A stretch of 16,145 nt of DNA from Alphaproteobacteria bacterium UBA3768 (lineage in GTDB: Bacteria > Pseudomonadota > Alphaproteobacteria > CAAHEQ01 > UBA3637), in the NCBI GenBank assembly GCA_002372315.1, contig DFFU01000007.1:1-16145 (forward strand). The letters run 5' to 3'. Every line of letters begins with the position of its first letter. Positions within the stretch are counted from its first letter, which is position 1. The notes beneath the pieces are model-generated. The model was not told the DNA's origin. It was given only the letters and a program-made list of their open reading frames with translations, and did not search any database. The translations under genes were made by a program, and so were the position numbers. Below are positions 7,542 through 14,932 of this stretch, one piece after another.

Positions 7542-10500
7542 ATGTCAAAAACAAAGATGTTAGATGCAAATGAGGCCGCTGCGACAGTTGCCTATAAATT
7601 AAATGAAATGTCCATTATTTACCCAATTACACCATCTTCACCGATGGGCGAATGGGCTGATGCTTGGGCAGCAGGCAAACAAACAAACATTTGGGGAAAA
7701 ATCCCAGAAGTATTAGAAATGCAATCCGAAGCTGGAGCAATTGGTGCTGTACATGGGGCTTTACAGGCTGGATCTATGACCACAACCTATACCGCTTCTC
7801 AAGGTCTTTTGTTAATGATTCCGAATATGTATAAAATTGCTGGTGAATTGTTACCTTTTGTAATGCATGTGGCAGCCCGTACAGTGGCAGGGCACGCTTT
7901 GTCTATTTTCGGTGATCATTCGGATGTGATGGCTTGCCGTCAAACAGGGTTTGCGATGCTGGCCTCTAATTCGGTTCAAGAAGCTCATGATATGGCCGCG
8001 ATTGCACAAATGTCCACTTATTTATCTCGTGTGCCTTTTTTACACTTCTTTGACGGATTCCGTACATCTCACGAAATCAACAAAATTAATATGATGAGTG
8101 ATGAGGACTTGAAGGCTTTGATGGCCGATATCCCAACCGACTTTACGGGTAAAAACGCTTTAACACCTGATAATCCAAAGGTGCGTGGTACAGCCCAAAA
8201 TGCGGACGTGTTCTTCCAAATCAAGGAAGCTGCTAATAAGTATTATGCGGCAGTGCCCGAAATCGTTGAAAAATGTATGCGTAAATTTGAATCCATCGTG
8301 GGACGCAGCTATCATGTTGTGAACTATATGGGTGCCAAAGATGCTGACCATGTCATTGTGGCCATGGGCTCAGCGATTGAAACTTTGGAACAAACTGTTG
8401 AAGCTTTAAATGCCAACGGTGGCAAATATGGTGTGTTGGCGGTTCATTTGTATCGTCCTTTCCCGTCCAAAGCTTTTGTGGAAGCCCTTCCTGCCTCCGT
8501 TAAATATGTGACCGTTTTGGATCGCACAAAAGAAGCTGGCTCTGTGGGTGAACCTTTATACTTAGATGTCGTGAGCTCATTGGCCGAGGCTGCCGCCAAT
8601 GGCAGAGCTATGCCAAAAGTTTTGGGTGGTCGTTATGGGATTTCTTCCAAAGAATTTACCCCCGCGATGGCCAAAGCTGTCTGTGAGAATGTGGAAAAGA
8701 ATCACTTTACCATAGGTATCAATGATGATGTGACACATACTTCTTTGAACTATGATGCTACCTATCAACTCCCTGCCCAAAATTTAAATCGTTGTATTTT
8801 CTTTGGGCTTGGCTCTGATGGAACAGTGGGGGCTAATAAAAACTCCATTAAAATTATTGCTGATGCTGATGACATGTATGGTCAAGCTTACTTTGTGTAC
8901 GATTCCAAAAAATCAGGTGCTATGACAACATCACACCTGCGCTTTGGTAAGAGTCCAATTAAGGCCCCATATTTAATCACATCAGCTGATTTTGTGGCTT
9001 GCCACCATGAACCTTTCTTGCACAAGATTGATTTGTTGGCTGTAGCTGCCCCGAATTCTGTGTTCTTGTTAAATACAACAACACCAGCCGATAAAGTGTG
9101 GGACAGTTTACCACAAGAAGTCCAAAAAGAAATTTTGGATAAGCATATTAAAATGTATGCCATTGACGCAGTGGATGTGGCACAAAAGACAGGCATGGGA
9201 CGCCGTATCAATACGATTATGCAGGCGTGTTTCTTTGCCATTTCCGGCGTGCTGCCAAAGGATGTTGCAATTGAAAAAATCAAGGCCTCCATTACCAAGA
9301 CCTATATGCGTAAAGGTCAAGAAATTGTGGATGCCAACATCAAGGCTGTGGATGCCACTTTGGAACACCTTTATGAAGTCAAAATTGGTGAAGCTAACTC
9401 CACAATTCATCGTCAACCAGGTGTGCCTTCTTATGCTCCTGAATTGATTCAAAAGGTGACAGGTGCTATTATTGAAGGGCGTGGGGAGGAATTGCCAGTG
9501 TCCGCTTTTGAATGGACCGTGGATGGCACGTGGCCGACAGATACAGCTAAATATGAAAAGCGTCGCGTAGCAACCATGATTCCTTGCTGGGATCCCGAAA
9601 ATTGTATCCAATGTGGTAAGTGTGTATCTGTGTGCCCGCATGCCGCCATTCGTGCTAAAGTAGCCAAAGTGGAAGCTTTGGCAAAGGCACCGGAGGGCTT
9701 TAAGTCTGCTGACTATAAAACACCTGAATTCAAAGGCGATAAGTTCATTATCCAAGTCGCCCCTGAAGATTGTACAGGATGTACTTTATGTTCTCAGGTT
9801 TGCCCAATGAAGGCCAAAAATACTTTGGTGATGGAACCCATTGAAAAGAATGTGGATCAAGAAATCAAAAACTTTGACTTCTTCATGAGTTTGCCAGATG
9901 CAGATCGCGCTAAATTGAATCCAAAGGCTGTGAAATCTGTGGCGCTCATGCGTCCGTTATTTGAATTCTCTGGCGCTTGTGCAGGGTGCGGAGAAACACC
10001 GTATGTTAAGATGATGACACAATTGTTTGGGGATCGCTTGTTGGTCGCCAATGCGACAGGCTGTTCCTCCATCTATGGCGGTAACTTACCAACAACACCA
10101 TACGCGAAAAACGAAGAAGGCAGGGGTCCTGCTTGGGCAAACTCCCTCTTTGAGGATAACGCTGAATTTGGTTTAGGTATGCGTACCTCTGTGGATTCCA
10201 AAACAGAATTTGCAATTCAGTTGTTAAATGAGCTCAAAGACACAGTGGGTGCCGAATTAGCCGACAGTATCTTGAATGCAGATCAAACAACTGAAGAAGG
10301 TATTTCTGCTCAACGCAAACGCGTAGCTGCTTTGAAAGACAAATTGGCTGGAAATTCTGATGCCAAAGCCAAGCTCTTGACTGAACACGCTGACTATTTG
10401 GTCAAAAAGTCCGTCTGGATTTTGGGTGGTGATGGTTGGGCCTATGATATCGGTTATGGTGGTTTGGACCATGCCTTGTATTCTGGCAAGAATGTCAACA

Positions 10501-11051
10501 TTATGGTCATGGATACCGAAGTGTATTCCAATACCGGTGGACAACGTTCCAAAGCAACCCCAATTGGTGCTTCCGCTAAATTTGCGGTTTCAGGCAGTTC
10601 TTTGCCACGCAAAGACTTGGGCGCGATTGCCATGAGTTCAGGTGAAGTATATGTTGCCAGTATCGCTTTGGGTGCAAATGATGCCCAAGCCTTAAAAGCC
10701 ATGAATGAAGCTGAATCCTTTAATGGACCCAGCTTGATTATTGCCTACAGCCATTGTATCAACCATGGCTATGACATTGGTAAGGAAGGGTTGAACCATC
10801 AACAAATGGCGGTGAAGTCAGGTCTGTGGCCATTGTACCGCTTTGACCCGCGCTTGAAAGCTGAAGGCAAGAACCCATTCCAATTGGATTCTAAACCTTC
10901 TATTCCTGTGGCTGACTTTATGGCAACTGAAACACGCTTTAAGTACGTGAAACAACAAAACGCAGAAAACTACGAAAAGTTGTTGAAACAGGCTCAAGCG
11001 CAAGTGGATGAACGTTGGGCGTTCTATAATAAACTTGCTGAAGGCAAATAA
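7542..11051 (+). CDS. nifJ: Pyruvate:ferredoxin (flavodoxin) oxidoreductase
   Basis: 1169 residues, normal for the single-chain homodimeric PFOR. It converts pyruvate, CoA and oxidised ferredoxin to acetyl-CoA, CO2 and reduced ferredoxin in the cytoplasm. In order: domain I with YPITPSSPMGEWAD and EVLEMQSEAGAIGA; the transketolase-C-like and gamma domains; 4Fe-4S motifs CIQCGKCVSVCP (about 688-699) and CTGCTLCSQVCP (about 744-755); and the TPP part with CAGCGETPY (about 811-819) holding proximal-cluster cysteines, GDGWAYDIGYGG (about 963) and NTGGQ. The frame is open upstream to 7398, but the ATG at 7542 is chosen because GAAAGGA precedes it and the family starts there (KTKMLDANEAAATVAY). Base use is visibly less A+T-rich than its neighbours, as expected for a highly expressed gene. 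It is transcribed alone, with its own promoter and terminator. Confidence 0.98.
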   Translation: MSKTKMLDANEAAATVAYKLNEMSIIYPITPSSPMGEWADAWAAGKQTNIWGKIPEVLEMQSEAGAIGAVHGALQAGSMTTTYTASQGLLLMIPNMYKIAGELLPFVMHVAARTVAGHALSIFGDHSDVMACRQTGFAMLASNSVQEAHDMAAIAQMSTYLSRVPFLHFFDGFRTSHEINKINMMSDEDLKALMADIPTDFTGKNALTPDNPKVRGTAQNADVFFQIKEAANKYYAAVPEIVEKCMRKFESIVGRSYHVVNYMGAKDADHVIVAMGSAIETLEQTVEALNANGGKYGVLAVHLYRPFPSKAFVEALPASVKYVTVLDRTKEAGSVGEPLYLDVVSSLAEAAANGRAMPKVLGGRYGISSKEFTPAMAKAVCENVEKNHFTIGINDDVTHTSLNYDATYQLPAQNLNRCIFFGLGSDGTVGANKNSIKIIADADDMYGQAYFVYDSKKSGAMTTSHLRFGKSPIKAPYLITSADFVACHHEPFLHKIDLLAVAAPNSVFLLNTTTPADKVWDSLPQEVQKEILDKHIKMYAIDAVDVAQKTGMGRRINTIMQACFFAISGVLPKDVAIEKIKASITKTYMRKGQEIVDANIKAVDATLEHLYEVKIGEANSTIHRQPGVPSYAPELIQKVTGAIIEGRGEELPVSAFEWTVDGTWPTDTAKYEKRRVATMIPCWDPENCIQCGKCVSVCPHAAIRAKVAKVEALAKAPEGFKSADYKTPEFKGDKFIIQVAPEDCTGCTLCSQVCPMKAKNTLVMEPIEKNVDQEIKNFDFFMSLPDADRAKLNPKAVKSVALMRPLFEFSGACAGCGETPYVKMMTQLFGDRLLVANATGCSSIYGGNLPTTPYAKNEEGRGPAWANSLFEDNAEFGLGMRTSVDSKTEFAIQLLNELKDTVGAELADSILNADQTTEEGISAQRKRVAALKDKLAGNSDAKAKLLTEHADYLVKKSVWILGGDGWAYDIGYGGLDHALYSGKNVNIMVMDTEVYSNTGGQRSKATPIGASAKFAVSGSSLPRKDLGAIAMSSGEVYVASIALGANDAQALKAMNEAESFNGPSLIIAYSHCINHGYDIGKEGLNHQQMAVKSGLWPLYRFDPRLKAEGKNPFQLDSKPSIPVADFMATETRFKYVKQQNAENYEKLLKQAQAQVDERWAFYNKLAEGK

Positions 11052-11086
11052 AAAGAGTAGGGGGCTGAAAAAGCCCCCTTACTTTT
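11052..11086 (+). terminator. Rho-independent terminator after nifJ (possibly bidirectional)
   Basis: The perfect 8-bp stem AGGGGGCT/AGCCCCCT (11059-11066 with 11072-11079) has a GAAAA loop and is extended by AGT/ACT across a bulge; TTTT follows (11083-11086). It starts right after the nifJ stop. On the minus strand the stem is followed by CTTTTTATTT, so it could also stop transcripts coming from the chpT-like gene. Confidence 0.85.
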
Positions 11087-11099
11087 ATAAAGAATATCT

Positions 11100-11258
11100 A
11101 TGAAAAAAATAAAACATATTAGCGAAATAAGAGATTTTAAGGATTGGCCGAGGAATGCTGATGGCGAACTTAAGTTTTGTCCCGTTCTTTCAGATCTCAA
11201 AATAGATTGGGAGACACATCATAAACGTTGTCAACCTGTTATAGAGAAAAACACATGA
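11100..11258 (+). CDS. Small hypothetical ORF, possibly a frameshifted remnant
   Basis: 52 codons starting with MKKIKHISEIRDFKDWPRNA and ending in VIEKNT. No clear Shine-Dalgarno sequence precedes the ATG, and the nifJ terminator is just upstream. The composition looks protein-like (W, P, C and charged residues mixed). Removing one A from the A run at about 11247-11251 would continue the frame as HELSVKLNLGYRAQRQR to a stop at 11305-11307, so this may be a decayed gene or a sequencing error. No family recognised. The rest of the stretch to 11318 shows nothing else. Confidence 0.3.
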   Translation: MKKIKHISEIRDFKDWPRNADGELKFCPVLSDLKIDWETHHKRCQPVIEKNT

Positions 11259-11318
11259 ACTTTCTGTAAAATTAAACCTTGGTTATCGTGCACAGCGTCA
11301 AAGATGAGATTTAAAGAT

Positions 11319-11858
11319 TTAGGTAATTTTTAATTCAATTTTTTTATCCTCTTGATCTACTTTTAAGGTAAGTTTTTGATCAATAAGTTGTTTCATTAAC
11401 CATTCTGCTTCTAATGTTTCAATTTCGGATTCCTTTGGTAATTTTCCTGATAAAATTTTAATTATATTATCTTTTAATATCAAATCATTAGAAAGAATAG
11501 TTAAAGTATTATTTGAATATAAAATATCACCACCGGCAGCGGCTATTTGTATACCAAGTGCCACTAAGGATAATTCTAATCGGTTTGATATTTGACCAAA
11601 AAAAGTAATTTTAGGGCCTAAAGTTTTTAAATAATCCAAAATAATGGATTCTGAAATAGATTTTGTTTCAGCACCAAATAGTGCACGATAAAATTTTAAA
11701 CGCCCCAACAACATATCCGTATTCTTCTTTAACATTTCTGGCGCTTCATTTACAAATGTTGAATCGAATTTCATGAGATCAACAGTACTGGAAAGTGCAC
11801 CTATGCCACCTGCTAAGTCATGAGACACTTTTACCATTAAACATTCAGAAAAAATCAT
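11319..11858 (-). CDS. Histidine phosphotransferase, ChpT-like
   Basis: 179 residues. ChpT proteins (HPTransfase family) are dimeric pseudo-histidine-kinases; in Alphaproteobacteria they pass phosphate from CckA to CtrA and CpdR in the cytoplasm. The phospho-acceptor motif VSHDLAGGIGAL sits at residues 11-22 with His13, in the place of the ChpT RLCHD motif. The second helix LLGRLKFYRALFGAE matches the ChpT LxQFxRxAFGA motif. The rest resembles the degenerate ATP-binding-like domain, with an EAEWLMKQLI helix where ChpT has QAAYLNALV. It is the last gene of the cdaA operon; its ATG overlaps the sucD-like stop by 4 bases. ChpT is not usually linked to succinyl-CoA synthetase genes, so it may be a paralogue rather than the cell-cycle ChpT. 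Family assignment good, partners unknown. Confidence 0.75.
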   Translation of the reverse strand: MIFSECLMVKVSHDLAGGIGALSSTVDLMKFDSTFVNEAPEMLKKNTDMLLGRLKFYRALFGAETKSISESIILDYLKTLGPKITFFGQISNRLELSLVALGIQIAAAGGDILYSNNTLTILSNDLILKDNIIKILSGKLPKESEIETLEAEWLMKQLIDQKLTLKVDQEDKKIELKIT

Positions 11859-12745
11859 TTTTTGTCCTTCTTTAGTTTGTATTTTTCAGCAATAGTATGA
11901 CCTATTTGATTTATATCATCAATATATTGAATGCCAGATTTTTCAAAAATTTGTTTTTTTTGATTTATAACATCTGAAAACAAAACAGATTTCATACCCA
12001 ATAACGGGCGCTTATCAGAGCGCGTTAAATATTTTCCAGGAATATAAGCAAAAATCTTTTTATGCTTTTTATATTTTTTTATGAATGAGGCAAGTTCTTG
12101 TTCTAACTGTCCATGAACTTGTCCGATAATCAAAATAGAATCCGTTGATTTATCTTTTAATAAAGCTTGTATCACAGGAACGAAAGACATCCCAATCAAG
12201 TGATCTGCCCCCAAAGTAACGCACTTGGAGATTCCCAAATCATATTCAGATAGCTGAAAAATGGCCTCAAAAATTAGCGAACTTGACCGCCCAATAATTG
12301 AAATATTGCCTTTGTTAAACAAATGAGTGGGCAGAGTGCCAGTGACAGCTTGATCCACATTGATTATTCCATTGGAAGAAGGTCCCAAAAGTTGAACGCC
12401 ATTTTCCGTAGCTATCGAACGCATTTTTAAAGCATCATGCATTGGTACATGTTCTGTTGTACATATGATCAAAGGAATCTTTGCTTTAGCTGCTTGGATA
12501 ACATCTTCTAAAGCTCTGGATGGTGTTGAAAAAATAACACTCACTTTTGGATTATATTTTTTGACGGCTAATTTTACATTATTAAATACAGGCACTCCCA
12601 TCAAGTTTTTTATGTGAGTTTCTTGGCTAATACCTGCCACAATATTTGTGCCATATTCAATTGCTTTTTGCAATTGTATCAACCCCATTTCACTGGTAAT
12701 TCCTTGAAACAGAACTGGTGTCTTAGAAGATGGAAAGGAAAACAT
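11855..12745 (-). CDS. SucD-like protein with altered active site (degenerate succinyl-CoA ligase alpha subunit)
   Basis: 296 residues, about the length of SucD. The start is the ATG at 12745 because AAAGGAGGA lies just before it and it shares one base with the upstream stop; the frame extends further, into the upstream gene. The overall order follows SucD: CoA-binding Rossmann domain with KAIEYGTNIVAG and GVPVFNNV, then a flavodoxin-like ligase domain. Key sites differ: the GFTGSQG-like loop reads GITSEMG, GPNCPG reads GPSSNG, SRSGTL reads GRSSSL, the Glu208 of E. coli (GEIGG) is Gln209 (GQVHG), and the segment that should be KRMGHAGAI reads KRPLLGMKSVL, with no histidine to phosphorylate. 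Normal succinyl-CoA synthesis by this chain is therefore unlikely. It is paired with the SucC-like gene upstream. Confidence 0.85.
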   Translation of the reverse strand: MFSFPSSKTPVLFQGITSEMGLIQLQKAIEYGTNIVAGISQETHIKNLMGVPVFNNVKLAVKKYNPKVSVIFSTPSRALEDVIQAAKAKIPLIICTTEHVPMHDALKMRSIATENGVQLLGPSSNGIINVDQAVTGTLPTHLFNKGNISIIGRSSSLIFEAIFQLSEYDLGISKCVTLGADHLIGMSFVPVIQALLKDKSTDSILIIGQVHGQLEQELASFIKKYKKHKKIFAYIPGKYLTRSDKRPLLGMKSVLFSDVINQKKQIFEKSGIQYIDDINQIGHTIAEKYKLKKDKK

Positions 12746-13884
12746 CAATATTCCTCCTTTAGCTGACGAACAACCTCTTGAACAGCTTTTTTCATTTGTG
12801 ATGTACAATAAAAAGGAATCATAGATTTCCTAAGCAAATTTTCTCCTTCAACAGCATCCAATCCCATCATACGTACGACAATTGGTATCCCGACGGGAAT
12901 TTCGCCCGCAGCATCTAGTAATCCTTGTGCAACTATCTTACAGCTGATGAGTCCTCCCAGGATATTGACCAAAATTGCATCTACGCTCGGTTCTGCCAAA
13001 GCTAATTTTAATGCTGTCGTAATTGATTTTACCGTTGGATTTGTTCCGACATCTAGTAAGCACGAAACACTACCTTTATTTTCATATATGGCATCTACTG
13101 TGGCCCAACCTAAACCAATACCATTAACAAGACAGGCAATATTACCGCCCAATCCAGTATAACGAAAGGAGTTCTTTTTTGCTAAGGCTTCACGCTCGTG
13201 TCCTAATTTAATTTCACGACAATTTTCCAATTCAGGAAAACGGAATAAAGAATCAGGGTCAAAAATCAAACGACATTCTACAATTATCAACGTGTTATTT
13301 TTACGCACAACAGGACTTAGCTCTAAGGCCATTGCACCATAATCCATAAACAATTGGAATGACTTATTTAGAATTGATAGAAACTCTTTTTTTACGGATG
13401 ATTGATTGATTTTAAGGGAACTACATACTATTTGATAAAAGGTTTTATCTAAGCGCATATTTGTAATCGGAAGTGACAAAATTTCTGTACCATTTTTTGT
13501 AATGGAAAAGGTAATTCCTGCGCGTTCAAAATCAACTCTAAAAACTAAACGACAAAAAACATCTAGTGAAATTGCTTTTTCAATATATAACCTTTGAATT
13601 GTTGATGAAAAAGTCGCATTCAGTTCGTTAAAGGATTCCCCCATTATTAAAGTGGCTTTCTGTTCAACCTCTAATGGTGAAGTTGCAAAAAATTTATCTG
13701 AAAGTTCTTCGGATGTATACGGCTTTTGTGACATCATCAATTGTGGTTTTAACCAAAAAGATCCCCCCCCTAGTTTTTGGGCAATTTTTTTTGCTTCTTC
13801 GGGAGTATACGCGACCTGTCCATCTAAGACTGGAAGCCCAGCTGATCTAAAAATTTGTTTCACATAATATTCGTTAATTTCCAT
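12745..13884 (-). CDS. SucC-like protein with altered ATP-grasp site (degenerate succinyl-CoA ligase beta subunit)
   Basis: 379 residues, close to SucC (about 388). AAGGGGA at about 13891-13896 supports the ATG at 13884. The N-terminus (MEINEYYVKQIFRSAGLPV) and the C-terminal ligase domain (GLGGNIACLVNGIGLGWATVD, LLDVGTNPTVKSI, VNILGGLISCKIVAQGL) align plainly with SucC. The ATP-grasp part is eroded: Lys46 remains, but the GGRGKAGG loop is replaced by MSQKPY; the Mg-binding EINPLV reads ELSPVV (Asn to Ser190) and the LDGKL aspartate is Glu203. It starts 11 bases after the cdaA-like stop and ends in the sucD-like start. Eight consecutive G (plus 13763-13770) encode its Gly-rich stretch at residues 39-41. 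A repurposed or regulatory role is likelier than TCA-cycle ligase activity. Confidence 0.85.
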   Translation of the reverse strand: MEINEYYVKQIFRSAGLPVLDGQVAYTPEEAKKIAQKLGGGSFWLKPQLMMSQKPYTSEELSDKFFATSPLEVEQKATLIMGESFNELNATFSSTIQRLYIEKAISLDVFCRLVFRVDFERAGITFSITKNGTEILSLPITNMRLDKTFYQIVCSSLKINQSSVKKEFLSILNKSFQLFMDYGAMALELSPVVRKNNTLIIVECRLIFDPDSLFRFPELENCREIKLGHEREALAKKNSFRYTGLGGNIACLVNGIGLGWATVDAIYENKGSVSCLLDVGTNPTVKSITTALKLALAEPSVDAILVNILGGLISCKIVAQGLLDAAGEIPVGIPIVVRMMGLDAVEGENLLRKSMIPFYCTSQMKKAVQEVVRQLKEEY

Positions 13885-13895
13885 GAAATCCCCTT

Positions 13896-14801
13896 TTATT
13901 TTTTATCATATCTATTGAAAAAAGGATTGTCAAGTTGTTTGTGTGATAATTGTTTTAATTTTTTCCAAAAAGTTTGAGATGTAGCTTTAGGAAATAGGGG
14001 AGATAAAAAGATAGGCAGATGTTTTTCAATATCCGATAATTCAGAAAAACTTTGAATTTTTCCTTTTTGGATCAAAGAGATATCGCCCGTTTCTTCGGAC
14101 ACAACCAAACAAAGTGCATCTGTAGCTTCACTTAAGCCTATAGCAGCACGATGGCGTGTCCCATATCTCCAACTAAGACTCGTATCTTTTGATAATGGCA
14201 GAATTACCCCAGCCTTTGCAATACGATTTTGTGAAATGACAACGCCACCATCATGCAAAGGAGTATTCACAAAGAAGAGATTTATAAGCAATTCCGATGA
14301 AATTTTTGCGTCAAGATTTATCCCACCAGTACAAACAGTTACAACGGGTTCTTGACATTCAAAAACGATCAAAGCACCTGTTTTATGCTTTTTCCAATAA
14401 GTGATTGCTTCAACCAACGTAGTGGTTAAATTTTCAGTCATCACGTTTTTTTTCCCTTTTGAGACAGGTGTCAAATGATTACCCAGTAAAGATAAGAGTC
14501 TTCTGAGTTCTGGTTGAAAAATAATAATAGCCGATAGTATAAGAAGTAGAATAAAGTTACGGAGCAAACTGGCTAAAATTCTTAAACGTAAAATTAAAAA
14601 TACTTCACTAATCAGCCATAAAATTATTAAAAATATAACCATACCCTTGACAGTCTTTTCTGCAGGTGTATTTTTGACAAAATTTTTATATATCCAGTAA
14701 AAAGTAAAGACAACAATAAACAGTTGTACAAAAAAACTAGCCCAAGAAAGTCCAGCTACTCCCAAATAATTTTGCAGCTGAATGCGTAATGTTTCAATCA
14801 T
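13896..14801 (-). CDS. cdaA: CdaA-like membrane diadenylate cyclase
   Basis: 301 residues with the CdaA layout: three hydrophobic segments (about 22-40, 52-72 and 76-95), a short linker, then the DAC domain (about 100-260) that makes cyclic di-AMP from two ATP at the membrane. Visible motifs are GALIVFE at 142-148, a DAKISSELL segment, PLHDGGVVI at 181-189, GTRHRAAIGLSE at 214-225 with the RHR motif, and VSEETGDIS. The usual DGA reads DGG (184-186), a mild change that keeps the metal-binding Asp. The ATG at 14801 has AAGGAGG just upstream. It is first in a four-gene operon; the usual partners CdaR and GlmM are absent here. C-di-AMP synthesis is uncommon in Proteobacteria. Activity is probable, not proven. 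Confidence 0.9.
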   Translation of the reverse strand: MIETLRIQLQNYLGVAGLSWASFFVQLFIVVFTFYWIYKNFVKNTPAEKTVKGMVIFLIILWLISEVFLILRLRILASLLRNFILLLILSAIIIFQPELRRLLSLLGNHLTPVSKGKKNVMTENLTTTLVEAITYWKKHKTGALIVFECQEPVVTVCTGGINLDAKISSELLINLFFVNTPLHDGGVVISQNRIAKAGVILPLSKDTSLSWRYGTRHRAAIGLSEATDALCLVVSEETGDISLIQKGKIQSFSELSDIEKHLPIFLSPLFPKATSQTFWKKLKQLSHKQLDNPFFNRYDKK

Positions 14802-14821
14802 GTGCCTCCTTTTAAAATTTT

Positions 14822-14850
14822 ATACTAAATAAAATCTGAACACAAGTCAA
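14822..14850 (-). promoter_or_regulatory. Promoter of the cdaA operon
   Basis: On the minus strand TTGACT (14850-14845) and TAGTAT (14827-14822) have a 17-base spacer. The predicted start at about 14815 leaves a leader of about 14 bases containing the AAGGAGG ribosome-binding site. Confidence 0.6.
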
Positions 14851-14859
14851 GAAAATCTC

Positions 14860-14891
14860 TTGCAAAAATAAAAAAAATATGCTTATATAAT
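14860..14891 (+). promoter_or_regulatory. Candidate gap promoter
   Basis: A perfect TATAAT occurs at 14886-14891. The nearest -35-like hexamer, TTGCAA (14860-14865), is 20 bases away, too far for it. It is 17 bases from TTATAT (14883-14888), which has a TGC just before it (extended -10). Which -10 is used is unclear. The region is back to back with the cdaA promoter. Confidence 0.5.
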
Positions 14892-14893
14892 GC

Positions 14894-14909
14894 CACGATT
14901 TATATCGTG
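14894..14909 (+). promoter_or_regulatory. Inverted repeat / hairpin in the gap leader
   Basis: CACGAT (14894-14899) and ATCGTG (14904-14909) form a perfect 6-bp inverted repeat around TTAT, just after the -10 and before the ribosome-binding site (GAAAGGA). It could be an operator half-site pair or a 5' mRNA hairpin that protects the transcript. Function not known. Confidence 0.45.
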
Positions 14910-14932
14910 TCAACAAAAAAGAAAGGAAAAAA

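Noticed and set aside
9108..9755. 215-codon open frame on the minus strand
   Set aside because: It lies wholly inside nifJ, opposite the cluster-binding and linker part, with no family features; it is a by-product of nifJ codon use.
12746..12808. 21-codon upstream extension of the SucD-like gene
   Set aside because: It overlaps the end of the SucC-like gene, and the ATG at 12745 has AAAGGAGGA just before it.
11319..13884. Canonical TCA-cycle sucCD plus cell-cycle chpT
   Set aside because: Active-site residues are missing in both ligase chains, and the surroundings are not a TCA cluster; the names sucC, sucD and chpT would mislead.
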